Below, in pieces: positions 32,762-46,232 of a DNA stretch of 64,000 bases. The position numbers and the translations under genes are program-made. Under the pieces are notes generated by a model. It worked only from the letters and a program-made list of their open reading frames with translations, made no database searches and had not been told where the DNA came from. The stretch covers positions 20,590,934 to 20,654,933 of the forward strand of contig NC_063151.1 of the NCBI RefSeq assembly GCF_020921035.1, given 5' to 3'. The stretch is from Rhodamnia argentea. Taxonomy: Eukaryota; Streptophyta; Magnoliopsida; Myrtales; Myrtaceae. Within the stretch, counting starts at the first letter, position 1. Each line of letters opens with the position of its first letter.

Positions 32762-35700
32762 ATGGCGATTGTCGACATCGACAGCGGCTCCCACCAGCCT
32801 CTGCTGCGAGAATCTGCAGCGGGCGGCGACCGCAACGGCAGGGATCATGATAACAAGGAGAAGACGAGCTTAAGCATGAGGGTGTGGGCTGAGACGAAGA
32901 AGCTGTGGCACATCGCCGGCCCTGCCATCTTTAGCCGCATGGCCTCATACAGCATGAACATCGTCACGCAGGCGTTTGCGGGACACCTTGGGGAGGTTGA
33001 GCTCGCCGCCATGTCCATCGCCAACACCGTCATCATCGTCGGCTTCAATTTCGGCCTCTTGGTAAGTACAGAAAACACCCCCCCAAAAAAAAAAAAAAAA
33101 ATCATCCGCTAATTCTTGGATTCTGATAATCATTAGATGGTGCTCCTGAGATAGAAGTCGTTCAACAACACAATAAGGACCAGACAAAACTTAGACAATG
33201 TAAAAGTTTTGATAGACTTAAATCATATTGACGCATACCGTCGTGTTGCAATAGAAAAAATATAGGATTTTGAAACAATATCGCAGAAATGCGAGTGTTG
33301 GGCGACCACCATGGGAAGCCGAATTCGCCGTCCACGTCTATCGTCGACGCCTTGTATGTTTCAACTTGACTGTCGAGTCTTCTTCACCGGTTATTCTAGG
33401 TCTTAGAGTCTGGGAACTATTTGAAGTCACTATAGCAGAGTAATGCGTTCGTTTATTTCACGAAAAATACTACGTATTTGGAAAATGCATTTTAAAAAAT
33501 CATTTTTCAGGAAAGCGATTGAAGTTTTTCAGCATTTGGTTGAAACTTGAAAATGAGCGGAAAATATTTTCTGTCGTTTGGTATGGAAAGTTCGATTTAA
33601 TTTTCTGCATCATATTGAGTAGAAAATTGCTGATGTGGACCCCACTTGTGCCAACATAGATCATTTTTGTAATTAAAAAAAATAAATTTGTAATAGTAAT
33701 TTTATTTCTGAATTTTTTAATATTCTTATTTTATGTATTTTTTATCTTCTTCTTTTTTTTCTTTTCTTCCTACCTCTGCCGGTCGCCGGCCACGATGATG
33801 GCTAGCAAGCTTGATCCCATCGATCTTGGGCTAGGTCAAGCCTTGCCAAGTCAGCAACACTCTCCCTCGAGCAAGGTGTTGGCAAGGCTAGAGCTCCTTA
33901 CCCGAGCCTTGACCTCACCTTATCTAGCGAGGTGGAGCCTCGCCAGAGGCCCGCAAGTCTTGTCCCTCGTCCGTGGCTGATCGCCGACCGTCGCCGTGGC
34001 CATCGACTAGTAGAAGAAGAAAGAAAGAAAGAAAGAAAATAAAATAAAATAAAAAATAACGTAGAAAATATTAAAAATTTAAAATATTTTTATTATTAAA
34101 AATAGTTAAAAATTAAAGGAATGTGAAAAAGTAGGGGAAGAAAGACGAGGGAAAATGTTTTTCTCTTTCCAAAAAGATGAAAATATTTTCTCCACTTTTG
34201 AATGTGCTTTTTCTTGGGTAGAAAATATTTTTCTTGATTAGCTTATTTTTCATGAACCAACTGTAAAAAAATTTGAAAAATATTTTTCTGAATTTTATTT
34301 TTCGCGAAACAAACAAAGCTTGAGTTAAATTATTGTTTAACAAGTCAATGTGTCATGATCGAATCCCCCATTAAAGATTGTCGTTCTCACGTGTTTTTGT
34401 ACAACGTGGTATAGTCGTAGGAAATGTCCAATAATTGCCAAATGGAGTTCATCTTGGGGACTCGCTTGGGCCTCTCACGGTCATCTTTAAGTATTCGACC
34501 ACATGATGCAAACACCGGAATTACCAGACTCTCTCCGTTGACTTTGTCTTTTTCCACACCTTTTCTTGGGGGATTGACAAAGCAAAAGGATACTGTGAAG
34601 GGAGCTACTATGATGGACAATACTACAATTATTTCCGATCTCACAATTTTTCAATTAATGAGTGCTTTATGCAAAACATGCAGTGACGGTGTGTGGATCT
34701 ACGGTCAGATCAAACTGCCATGAAAGCATTTTGCTAATGTGAAACCTCTTATTAGTTGGCCATTTGGTGTCGATAGTTAAGAGTAAGAATTCGAAATTAA
34801 CAAAAGGCAAATCTGCGTAATCATATACGTGAACAGAAGAATCACAAGAGCCAAACAAAATCTCTTTCGCATGTTCAATTGTTTTCCACCCTTTCATCAT
34901 AATCCTCACTGAAGGACGTCACCGGTTGATTCGGGATGTGGAGGTTCGTTCAACCTAGGCGTGTCTGTGAGTGTGTCCTTTGTGAGGAGTTCACGCTGAT
35001 ACAAGGCATGAAAGATGGTGACCAGTCGCGTTCAAACCTCAAACCCTTTGTACTGATTTGGGAGCGGTATCGTTTGATTGTGCATGTGTGGTATCACTTC
35101 TTGCACATGAAAGAAAACTTGAATTTTTATACATCGCCTTAGGGATTAATCGGGTGGTCAGAGCGATTTTAGCTGCAAGACATTCAGTTTGACACGAAGA
35201 AAGAAGGAGAAATTTAGAGCTTCATGTCAACTTTCTTAAGTTTGGATTGTGGTTATTAGTTGGGTATGGCGAGCGCGCTAGAGACGCTCTGCGGTCAAGC
35301 CTTCGGCGCGAAGAGATACCACATGCTCGGCATCTACTTGCAAAGGTCGTGGATCGTGCTCTTCCTGTGTTGCTTCTTGCTGCTCCCCTTCTACGTGTTT
35401 GCCACGCCGCTTCTGAAGCTCCTGGGGCAGCCGAACGACGTGGTGGAGATGTCGGGCGCAGTGGCGCTGTGGCTCATCCCGTTGCACTTCAGCTTCGCCT
35501 TCCAATTCCCCTTGACGAAGTTCTTGCAGAGCCAGCTCAAGACCCAGGTCTTGGCATGGGTCTCGCTGGCCGGCCTGGGGATCAACGTGCTCACGAGCTG
35601 CCTCTGCGTCTATGTGTTCGACCTCGGCGTCGTGGGGCTGTCTGTCGCCTTGGATCTCTCCTGGTGGTTCTTGGTGCTCGCGTTGTTCACTTACGCCGCG

Positions 35701-37602
35701 TGTGGCAGATGCCCGCTGACGTGGCCCGGCTTCTCCATGGAGGCTTTCTCGGGGTTATGGGAGTTCGTCAAGCTGTCCGCTGCTTCTGGAGTTATGCTTT
35801 GGTAAAAATTACGCATTCTTAGTCTCCGTCTCTACAGTTACACTATGCATGAAGTATCAATATTTAGCTTATAACTCTGTCCCTCGTCTAGAATTTTTCG
35901 AACTTTTCTTAGAATTTGATCATCACGTTTTCCTTGGCACTTTTCGAACAGTTTGGAGAATTGGTACTACAGGATATTAGTACTTATGACTGGATATCTA
36001 CAAAATGCCACGATTGCTGTGGATGCCTTGTCCATCTGGTAATAAATAATTTATCTCCACTTTGGTAATTTCATCGTTAGAAGGATTATTCCCTAAAGTG
36101 TCGCCCATTACGCTACTAACAAGTTTATAATTATACGTCTATGGCAGCATGAGCGTCAACGGTTGGGAGATGATGATCCCTCTCGCCTTCTTTGCCGCAA
36201 CCGGGTACGGACTTGCGAAAGAACTCTCTTTTGCCTTCAGCAAAATAAGCTTCCACAAACAAGAAATCTGTTTATCTTCCGTTCCTTAGATCTTTATTCT
36301 CTAGTTTGCTTAATTTTCCAGAGTGAGGGTGGCGAATGAGCTTGGAGCTGGGAGTGGCAAGGCCGCGAAATTTGCGACCGCTGTTTCCGTGGTGCAATCT
36401 ACAATAATCGGTTGCTTCTTCTGTGCTCTCATCATGGTCTTGCATGACAAATTTGCGTACATTTTCACTTCTTCCGCCAATGTTCTTGAAGAAGTGGACA
36501 CGCTCTCTTATCTTCTAGGTGTCACCATACTTCTCAACAGTGTTCAGCCCGTCCTATCAGGTGAATCTCCTTATCCATCTATTTCTATATGAGTTTACTA
36601 CTGGTAGCTCTTCTCTTCCATATATCCATCTGCGTAAGATCACATAATGTAACGGTGAAAAGGAAATTTTCGTGGTATTGATATCGGATCGATCATCAGT
36701 GTACTTTCATAGAAGATGAGGTGGTTTGTTCAGTACGAGTGTGATCAGTCTGACATTGGCATTGGAGATAACATGTTCAACCAAAGTTATAGAATGAGAA
36801 TCAAATAAAACAGCGTTACAACTCATGGAGCTTGCTTTCGAGTTCGATTGAGCTCTCCTGTGAGATATCGACCTGCACAAAATTAACTCAGTTGATCATT
36901 TGGTGAATTGCTACTAGCATCCAATACAACCTTACACTAGAGCTTTAAAAACAAAGCGTGATACTTTAGTGAAAACAAATTGTTTGATATCATCTAGAAT
37001 TCACTCCAAGTAAACATAACACGACTTCGACCCTATTTGAACTCATCTCACTACAACTCAGACTAGCTACATGAGATTTAGGGTCAGTTGGAATTTAGAT
37101 CATACGCACGAGTTTTGTCGATGCTGCAGGAGTTGCTGTGGGATCGGGATGGCAAGCGTATGTAGCATACATCAATTTGGGATGCTACTATGTTGTGGGT
37201 CTACCTCTTGGGTTCCTCATGGGATGGGTTTTCCACTTAGGTGTTATTGTAAGTTTTTTGGATCCTTCATTTAGGTCATCACCTCATTTTTTTGTCATAT
37301 GCTTCGCTCCTTAGGCTCAATAAACAGATTGATTAGTTAATGTTAAGGAAAACTTGGAATAACTGCAGGGTATTTGGGGTGGGATGATTTTCGGAGGCAC
37401 TGCTATTCAAACTGTGATATTGGCCATCGTAACAATTCGATGTGATTGGGAGAAAGAGGTAATACTCAAGTATATTTCATGTTTCTTCTGATCAAACATA
37501 CATAAAAATTTGTGTAAATATGTCTGTGATAATGGCAAAATGCAGGCGGAGAAAGCTAAAGTGCGGGTTGCCAAATGGTCAACTCCAACCCTTGACGATT
37601 GA
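32762..37602 (+). CDS. DTX27-like: DTX-3: MATE efflux transporter with a shortened C-terminus
   Basis: Exons: 32762-33061, 35260-35801, 35952-36038, 36148-36204, 36322-36560, 37130-37248, 37369-37458, 37546-37602. All GT-AG; 496 residues. The start ATG ([12 protein letters not shown]) matches the paralogues; an upstream in-frame ATG at 32711 is less likely. Motifs are intact: [65 protein letters not shown]. Exon 1 is one codon longer (VIIVGF). In the last exon one extra T in GACGATT, compared with GAAGATGAT in DTX-2, makes a TGA and removes the final DESAAS residues. The tail is variable in this family, so function is probably kept. Confidence 0.92.
33447..34318. mobile_element. Family D MITE in DTX-3 intron 1
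   Basis: Left end GCGTTCGTTTATTTCACGAA and right end the inverse of GCTTTGTTTGTTTCGCGAA. The interior has GAAAATATTTTC-rich arms around a GC-rich loop (33775-34000). DTX-2 intron 1 (around 23754-23795) lacks it. Target duplication not resolved. Confidence 0.68.
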
Positions 37603-39390
37603 TGAATCAGCGGCCAGCTAAAACTAATTATTTGAAGCTAGCTATCAAATCGACTGGTGTTACGAATCATGTCGAATCTCGGGGGATTTATTAGTAATTT
37701 GTCTTGAACATGGACATAACCCCACGCGTTCATCAACCACCGATCCTTTTGTTGCATCTTTACTTTCCAACTTTCTGCGGAAAGAAAAGAATTCGAACTT
37801 CTTGATTTTACATCCAAATTGGCTTCATCTTCTTGAATCGACTACTCAAATAATAGGATCGGGAAAGTGACTTTTACACATGGAAAATCCATCACAAGAA
37901 TGAGCAGAAATTACAGTTTTGCGCTAGCTCGGGAAATTAGTCGTAACTTTTTTATACAGATGGGAATGAACTGATTCCAAAGCCAAATGTACGAAGACTC
38001 TTGGATGTACAACTTTTCTATTTCGAGTTTTCTCAGGTGAGCATTTTATAAAGATCATAATTGGGGTGGAAATGGATAGACTTGAATAGACAGAATGAGG
38101 AAAACATAGGAACTTCAATGATTGCTCTTCTAGGCATTCAAGGAAGTTGAAAGGGCATCAATTCTTCTTGATTGATTGCTGTAACTCTTCAAGAATGTAG
38201 ATTTTGAAAACTCCAACTTTTCAAGGAAGAAATTAAAACTCTCGTAGGTTTTCAAGGAGAATGAACTCTACAAGGTTCAAGGGAATTGCACTAGGAAAGT
38301 TTTCTTGCTCAAATTCTTCTGTTTTCTACATAAATTTGATGGTATTTTAAAGCAAAACAAAAAGAAGATCAAAAGACTAAAGTCAAATCTAGAAACTAGA
38401 AATTATTGAAGAACATAGAAATTAGAAGTGCTTAGAAACTAGTATCTATTAAAAAGTACAATAACGCTTGTGGCTGTCACGAGGTGTCTTGTTGTAGGCT
38501 TCCAATACATGGGAGATGCCAAATCTTTATGACGAAGTTTGTCGATGAGACTCTTGAACTTATCGATGTTAGGCTTGTTGATGTCAAGCTTGCATGCGGG
38601 GACTTGCCGATGAGATTCTTGAATTTATCGATGAGAGGCTCTTCAAGCCTTAATGCGGGTTTATCTACAGGCTGGTCTTGAATATGGGCTGCATCAGAAT
38701 TTTAAAAACTATAAGAAGCAATAGGTGAATTTAACTGCCAATTTGTTGTATCGTGAAAGTTGCAAGTGCTTAAAATTGTGAAAAAAAAGGATCAACTAAT
38801 GTGTGCTGCATGATTAAAAATAGAGAAAAGTAAAACGCAACAGTCGCTTCAAACAAACAAATCTATCTATATTATTTGGAAACAAAATACTCAAAGTTGG
38901 TACGCCAAAAACAAATACCAAAATTTTTAAAACGAAAACAATCTTGTCCATGAATTTCGTAACTTTCTTTTGACATAATTTCAATGAAGATTTTGAGTCT
39001 CATTCTCAATCAGTCGAGTCACGATTAATCTTATCCTAGCGCTCCACTTTAAACAATCAACACATATAATGTCCGTTGAGTGTAGTCATGCCAAATAGAC
39101 ATTTTATAAATTCTCCGACAGCCTCAGTCCATTTGAAGCGGGGGCGACGGGCGATGGGCTACAGCCGCGATAAAGAGTGATGGCTATAGAGGCGGGGCAA
39201 TGTTGGTGGTGGCAGTGGCGGTGGCGGTGGTGCCATAGCCGTCTGTATCTTCCTCAAAAAGTAAAACTGTACTGACCAGTTTGGAACCAGTAATAAATTG
39301 TGTGAAGAATTTAACGGACAAGTAAAAAATCTTCTCTTAAAAATCAATCTCCTAGGGTATGGAGGCAATCATATAGATTTCAACAAAGGC
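37603..39390. other. Spacer behind DTX-3, no gene seen
   Basis: Near 38540-38650 there are short internal repeats (CTTATCGATG, TTATCGATGAGAGGCT). A GGT/GGC-rich stretch lies at 39205-39235 (minus-strand Pro run). No motif-bearing frame. Confidence 0.45.
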
Positions 39391-39950
39391 GACAGAAAAA
39401 GGGAGGAGCTCACCTGGAAACACGAGGGAATAATTCTCCTTCCACTTGGATTAAACTTATAATATGATTGTGTGGTGGAAAATTTCGTGATAAAGAAGAA
39501 TATTTTTTTTTCAGATTTTTTTTTTAAAGTTAGTTTTTATATGTTTGATGGTATGCTGAAAAGCACATGAAGCTCAATCTTAAGGTGTAGGACAGTAGGT
39601 AACTACTGAAAAGAGACTTGTTTCCTCGATTCAATACTGGGAATTCGTTTTCCTAATTTTGAGTGTGGGTATTTTCTTTGACCGTAAATATTGTCCATTG
39701 AATAACTATTTTCAGTGAACCAAGCCCGAAAAAGTCCGAAAAACTAATTTTGCAGTGTGCTCCTTTTAGTGGAAAAACACACCCTGCAAGAGATTCAACT
39801 CTATGTATGCTCTAAGTAATCCATCTTAGTTATGTTTAAGCCGAGTGGATGTATTTGATTGGTTTCGTTTCGAAGAGGTTGTTCAAGTCTCGAGCTATTC
39901 CGGAAAATAATTGGATAGTAAGGGCATTATGCGTCTATCTAATCTTTGAA
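39391..39950. pseudogene. Orphan 3' flank of a lost DTX-4-type gene
   Basis: Short blocks here match sequence behind DTX-4. GGAGGAGCTCACCTGGAAACACGAGGGA-type text (39400) matches 45536-45570. CCACTTGGATTAAACTT matches 45593. The stretch 39825-39905, with GTGGATGTATTTGATTGG and GATGAGGTTGTTCA-like text, matches 45705-45765. The order is the same and no DTX exon stands in front, so I infer that a DTX-4-type copy was deleted here. Confidence 0.5.
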
Positions 39951-39984
39951 TTTTTAGTAATACATCCATAATATAAAAAAAAAA

Positions 39985-40440
39985 AAAAGGATAAAATGAC
40001 ACTAAAAATGCTAAAAATTATGTACGGCGCTCACTTTAATGTCAAAACTTTTTTTTCAAACCACTTTAGTGCCAACTCCGATCCGATTAGTCGAAAATCC
40101 TATGTGATATTTTTTTTATTAATATCCGAAGCCAACGTGATTCGTCGGAAGTCTAGTCGGTAATAAAAAAAAAACTAAAAGTTCAAAAAAAATATAAAAA
40201 TATAAAATACAACTTAACTAGATTAAAAAAATAAAAAATTTAAAGATAAGCCAAAAATAAGCTACAATTTCTAAGTAAATAAATAAATAAGAGAACACGT
40301 CCCTCTCCGTTGCCCGCCACCATCGCCGACAATGGCCGGCAAGTGGGGATGGCCAGCGAGGGTCGCCGAGCCCCGGCCAGCTGCAGTTATTAAAGAAGAA
40401 ATGACACTTTGGTAATGTCTACCCATTTCATTTGACCCTA
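39985..40440. repeat. Family K repeat and GC-rich patch
   Basis: ATGTACGGCGCTCACTTTAA matches the K blocks behind DTX-1 and DTX-2. The ends AAATGACACT (39994) and AAATGACACTTTGG (40399) are weakly related. A GC-rich loop with CCGCCACCATCGCCG lies at 40313-40370. Confidence 0.5.
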
Positions 40441-40726
40441 TCTTGATAATCACATTTCGTGATTTTGGGTAATGTACATTGAAAACGGAAATACTTCATG
40501 GATGAGTTGAGACTAGTGTAGGAACTAATGGACCTTTTCTTCTCCGTTAAGTGTGGCATCAGTTGGTAATGATGGCGCACTACATAATGCAATTGGCAAA
40601 AATAAACAATTGGACGCACAGAGACGAGTGATCCCTCACGACCCAAAAAAAAAAGGTCACCCTTGAATCTGGTCCACATCTCATTCCTTGCACGTTTCAC
40701 AGAACTTCAATTTCGTGATATATTAG

Positions 40727-40730
<4 letters not shown>

Positions 40731-40758
<28 letters not shown>
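40731..40758 (+). repeat. (TC)n microsatellite in the DTX-4 5' leader
   Basis: A CT repeat runs directly up to the ATG of DTX-4. Pyrimidine repeats are common in plant 5' leaders. The fifth copy has a longer run at the same place, next to its lost start codon. Confidence 0.85.
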
Positions 40759-43700
40759 ATGGCGGGTGTCGCCGGCGACGGTGACGTTAACCAGTCCCTA
40801 TTGGCGCACCCGGTGAATGGCCGTCGAAACGGAGTTGATCATTGGGACGAGAGGGAGCAGGAGAGGGAGAAAGAAAAGGTTAAGAAGAAGCTCGCGACTA
40901 GAGTTTGGATCGAGACGGAGAAGATATGGCAGGTAGCAGGCCCTGCCATCTTCACTCGGGTAGCGATGTACTCCATGAACGTCATCACCCAAGCCTTCTC
41001 CGGCCACCTCGGGGAAGTCGAGCTGGCGGCCATGTCCATGGCCAACACCGTCATATTGGGCTTCAACTTCGGCCTCCTGGTAATTCCATCGGACTCTTTT
41101 CATTATGATGCTCGTCTTGCTTGATGAGTACAGTTTTTTTTTTGTCTCGCTCAACGTGCGGAATTCAGATCCTAGTGGTTTTCATTTGGCTTTTGTGGCC
41201 AACGATTTAATTTGGTTAACAAAAGTAAAAATCAAAAAAAGTATCTTGTATAATGTGGCCACACAACATGCTTTCAACTAGAATTTGTACACATTGTAAC
41301 ACAGTAACTCCGGTGTAGAAGTGAGTTACTTACATTTTCTCATCCATCACAGAAGTATATGTGAAACATTTTCTGAACAAACTTCTTAAGGTCTAATTTA
41401 TTTTATTGTTAGAAAATATTGGACTCTTTGTTATGCTCATCCTAATATAGAAAAATTAGGGGATAATCGTTTAGAAACCCTTAAACCCATTGTACGGTGG
41501 CCCATTCCATCCTAAATTTTTACCTTGATCAATCTAATTCTAAACTTTTCAACAATTTGCCAGTATAATTACTCTGATCAATTTTGGTCAGAAATTGCTG
41601 ACGTTGATGCTGGATGTCCTATGTGGAACGGTTGGTACCGACGTAATGATTTTTGAATTTTTTTTTTTTCATTTCCTTTCTTTCTTTTCCTTTTTCCCTA
41701 TTTTCTTCTATCAATCCAGGGCCTTGGCGATGGCCAATGACTTGCTCGCCATCGGGCAAGGGCCAGCGAGGGCATCATAGCCCTCACTTGTGGCCGACGA
41801 CCTCCATCATCTGTCGCCAAAGCCCCAACAACCGGTTGAGGGAAACATGGAAAAGAAAAGATAAAAGAAAAGAAAAGAAAAAATTCCAAAAATTATATTA
41901 AAAATTTGCAAAAGTCTTCTATGTCAGCATCGTGCCACATAGGATAGATGGCGTTCATGCTAGCAATTTTTTGTCAAAATTAACTAGAACGACTATATTA
42001 CAAAATCGTTAAAATGTTTAAAACTAAATTGATAGATTTCGACCAAAAAAAAAATGGCCAAATTGATTTAAGACTAAAATTGATTGCCATACAATAAGTT
42101 TAAGACTTTTTAGATAATTTTTTCGAAAAATTAATCTACCGTATATCTATTATGACAGGTTCAACTGAAATTTAGAAAAGTGACTCTGGGAATTTGAAAA
42201 TGTCAAATAATTACTTTGAGTTAACTTGAACCTCTTCCACCACTAAATGCCTGCTAATAATAGGTATCGAGACATTGACTGTCGACCGTAGCTGGCCGAG
42301 ACTCGAAGTTAGTCGAACTATTGAACGCAAGGCACCTATTAACAAAATTGAGCAATTATTGTGCGCATCAATTGTATGTGAGCCACTTCATCCTGGTCAT
42401 AAAATCATGTGGGTTTCACGTGAGCCTACGCTATTTAATGACCGAAATAGCGTGGGCTCACATGTTTTGAATGCATACACAAATTCTTCATCGGAACTTT
42501 GTCTATACTTGCATTGCGGGGGGGTCATACTAGGGTTGTTCTTGCAACCAAACTCGAGTACGAATGGTCTTCGTCGACTATTGAAATTGAGTTACAGGAA
42601 GCCGATCCAAGATGGTCGATGGTTGAACTCGGGTCCTTCGCAGCCGAACCCAATTGTCTAACGATTGGACTTTGGAGGTCGAACACGGGTGTGCCTCGTG
42701 GAAAATGGTTTATCTGCTCCCTTCCCCTAAACTGCACTCGTTCGTTCGATGCCCATACTTAGTGGCTAGACTGTAACTAGAACCGATGCTCTTTTGACTG
42801 GAAAATCAGCCAAATGCGTCACTACTTGCAGAAAATTGATTGGATTCTAGTCAAAGTGTATCGATTGCCAAAACAATGAAAGTTCAGTACATTGAGTGAT
42901 TGAAATCAAAGTTTAGTAGTCGGATTCAAGCTTCAACTAAAATTAGTTCGGTGACCATTTTGAAATTTCCCCTTATATGTCCTTCAAAATAAGGAAACAT
43001 AACTTCATTGCACTTGATTAGTATCGATCGCATTTGTAATTGAATTAATTTCAGGTACACAGTCTATATAAGATCCTCTACAATTTAAGTGGGCAAGTAA
43101 TGAAAATGCGAAAATTACTATATCTCACCTTGTATTTAGCAAATTTAACGGACTTCTTTTTTGGGCGTGGCAAAATTGATTAGCTAGGCATGGCGAGCGC
43201 GCTAGAGACACTCTGCGGCCAAGCCTACGGTGCGAAGAGATATCACATGCTCGGCATTTACATGCAAAGGTCGTCGATCGTGCTCTTCCTGTGTTGCTTC
43301 CTGTTGCTGCCCATCTACATTTTCACGGCGCCACTCCTAAAGCTCCTAGGCCAAGCCGATGACGTCGCGGACATGTCCGGCTTGTTGGCCCTATGTTTCA
43401 TCCCTCTTCACTTCAGTTTCGCGTTCATGTTCCCGCTGAACAAGTTCTTGCAAAGCCAGCTCAAGAACCCAGTCATGGCATGGGGCGCGCTGGCGGGCTT
43501 GGTCGTGAACGTGGTCGCGAGCTGGCTCTGCGTGTACGTCTTCGACTTCGGCGTGGTGGGCCTGTGCGTGGCCTTGGATCTCTCGTGGTGGCTCATGGTT
43601 TTGGGGTTGTATTGGTACTCGGCTTGTGGGGGTTGTCCTTTGACATGGACCGGTTGGTCCGTGGAGGCGTTCTCCGGGTTGTGGGAGTTCTTCAAATTAT

Positions 43701-45267
43701 CTCTTGCTTCTGGAGTAATGCTCTGGTACGTATCTCTTTCTTCTAGGAAGTCATGAGAGATTCCGATCCACACGGAGTCAACCCTATGTGTACCTTTTAC
43801 AATTAATGATAAGTTGAAATAGTGTTGTAATTCTGCTTATATTTTTCCATGTTCCACATTGGGATTCAATAACTTGGTTGCTTGTATCTCGGCATGCGAT
43901 CAGCCTAGAGAATTGGTACTACAGGATATTGATACTGATGACCGGATATCTGCAAAACGCTACGGTCGCGGTGGACGCCTTATCAATTTGGTATGTGCGA
44001 CTTTCCTCAGATGTAAGAGATTTTATGAGCATTGCCTCCTTGCAACTGCAAAATGTTTCTTCTTGTTTAAGGCTTTGGATGAGCTATTCATTTCATTCTC
44101 ATTGCAGCATGAGCATCAATGGATCGGAAATGATGATCCCTTTAGCCTTCCTTGCTGCCATCGGGTTCTCTCTCTCATATGATGCTTATTAACCATTTTC
44201 TGTTGATCACTACAAAAGGTTTAGAACTGAATTGACACCAATAAAATGTTTCGGATTGAATTAGGACCAATGCAATACTTCTGGGAAATGTGCTCATCAT
44301 GTAATTACGATTCTTTTAGAGTAAGAGTGGCGAATGAACTTGGAGCGGGAAACGCCGAGGCTGCCAAGTTCGTAACCATCGTGTCGGTGGTTCAATCGAC
44401 TATGATTGGCCTCTTCTTCTGTGCGCTCGTAGTGATCTTGCACAACAAGTTTGCCTTCATTTTCACATCATCCACAGATGTTCTCGAAGAAGTGGACGAG
44501 CTATCTTATCTTCTGGGAGTCACGATCCTCCTCAACAGCGTTCAACCAATTTTGTCAGGTGAATTTATGTATCGATTTTATTAGCAAAAGTTTCGGTGCC
44601 CTTCTTTCTAGTTAGTGTTAAATGTAATTAATTCATTCAACGAAAAAAATATTTTCTTATTAATACTCTTGGACACTCGCTAACAAGACCCTTTACATAT
44701 TGCTTACTTTCACATCCATCTCCCTGTAATAATGCATTCATAATGTCCAAGTACTTGCAAGAATTGAGAGGAAGTCGAGTGAGTAAACAGTGACTATAAC
44801 TCGAAACCCCTTCTCAGGAGTGGCCGTCGGATCGGGATGGCAAGCACATGTCGCGTACATAAACTTGGGATGCTATTACGTCGTTGAGCTTCCTCTTGGA
44901 TTGCTCATGGGATGGGTGTTTCACTTTGGTGTCGTGGTACGTATCCGAGCCTCCAATCATTTGGCTTTCCATTCGATAATAACTTAGTCTCTCGATTATG
45001 TTAATCGTGATTCGGAAACATGGTAGGGCATATGGGGTGGCATGGTATTTGGTGGGACTGCTATCCAAACATTGATACTTGCCGCAATAACAAGCAACTG
45101 TGATTGGGCGAAGGAGGTACATGACTTTAGCACTAAATAAGCACCAGAAGAAGACTCTGTCTCTATGAATCTACTTGACTTGATCAATGCAGGCTGAGAA
45201 GGCTAAGGCACGGGTAGCAAAGTGGTCTACTCCAGATCCTGAGTTGCTTGCTTCAGCCGATGGCTAG
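40759..45267 (+). CDS. DTX27-like: DTX-4: MATE efflux transporter, second subgroup
   Basis: Exons: 40759-41079, 43184-43725, 43904-43990, 44108-44164, 44320-44558, 44818-44936, 45027-45116, 45193-45267. All GT-AG; 509 residues. The start ([12 protein letters not shown]) follows a CT repeat; the frame stays open upstream to 40663 but through the repeat, so I reject that start. The N-terminus is longer and highly charged ([14 protein letters not shown], about residues 33-46). Core motifs are intact: [71 protein letters not shown]. Exon 4 has INGSEMM, where the other copies keep Trp (INGWEMM or INAWEIV). The tail ends [10 protein letters not shown], shared with the fifth copy. It is an antiporter of unknown substrate. 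Confidence 0.93.
41455..42125. mobile_element. Family A MITE in DTX-4 intron 1
   Basis: Left arm from GGGGATAATCGTTTAGAAAC, right arm ending TTTAAGACTTTTTAGATAAT. Inner blocks are ATGTCCTATGTGGAACGGTT and its inverse partner near 41930, with a GC-rich loop. Open frames at 41595-41901 are loop artefacts. Confidence 0.62.
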
Positions 45268-46232
45268 AAAACTCTCACATCTTCAGTATCGGATCATCTT
45301 ATATTTTGTATGCACAGTTGATTTTCGTAGCTTTGAAGTGGGAGCAAGTAAGACAAAGGCTCTTTTTCCTACACACTGAAGTTGAGCAGCTGGCGTTGGT
45401 TGTGGGTGCCCTCTCTTCGTATAAGTTTCAGACAAAATGATACTAGTATCGCATGATCTGTCTATATGTTGTAGGAGTTTAGGTGTTTAAGATCGAAAAA
45501 AAGGTCGAGCAGATTTCGATAAGGGCCACCCAGAAAGGGAAGAGCTCAACAGGAAACACGAGGGACTTCATTTCAGTCAATTATTGTTGTTCCACTTGGA
45601 CTAAACTGGCAAAAATATCAGCAGGGAAACGAACAACACTTACAAGAAGTGAGGATTCAACTGTATCTCTGCTCTAATGAGTCCATTTTAGACATGTCTA
45701 AGGCAAGTGAATGTATTTAGTTGGATTTGTTTCGATGAGGTTGTTCAGCTCCCGAGCTGTTCTGGAAACCAAAAGGACATCCGTGATGCATGTGCTCTGA
45801 TTTCATCTGATCGTCAAACTTGCTGAATCAGATAATAAATTTGATGAGAGATTACCCATTAGATTTCTAATAGTAGATCCATAATCACAAAAGTGTTTAC
45901 GATTGTTCCTGAAGGAAAGAAATGATGCGATAGACCTAAGACTCATCAATTTCTGTATTTTAAAGGAAATTAAGTGCATACTCATGCGCATGCAGCAGTG
46001 CCTGCTTTGCATTTCAACTGCCTTTGTTGAAATAATCTCACCTCTTTTTTTTTTTTTTCTGGGTCAAATGTAGGTACTTAATAATGGTAATTTGGCTCCA
46101 TTCTTAATTGGAGGAAACTCCTTTCAACCATAATTCTTGTTGATGGGTTATAGGTTATGGATCACTTACATACAAATTCAGCTAAATATAAACACAAGTG
46201 ATGTGTATAAATAGGAGCACTGGCATAGACAC
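45268..46232 (+). other. 3' flank of DTX-4
   Basis: The first ~200 bp match the region behind the fifth copy (ATCTTCAGTATCGGA, TATGC-CAGTTGATTTT), so this is probably 3' untranslated sequence. A T-run lies at 46046-46059. No separate gene. Confidence 0.55.

Noticed and set aside
35247..35822. Long Arg/Pro/Ala-rich frames overlapping exon 2 of DTX genes (also at 24325 and 43393)
   Set aside because: Shadow frames of the GC-rich exon 2; composition is biased and the MATE frame explains the conservation.
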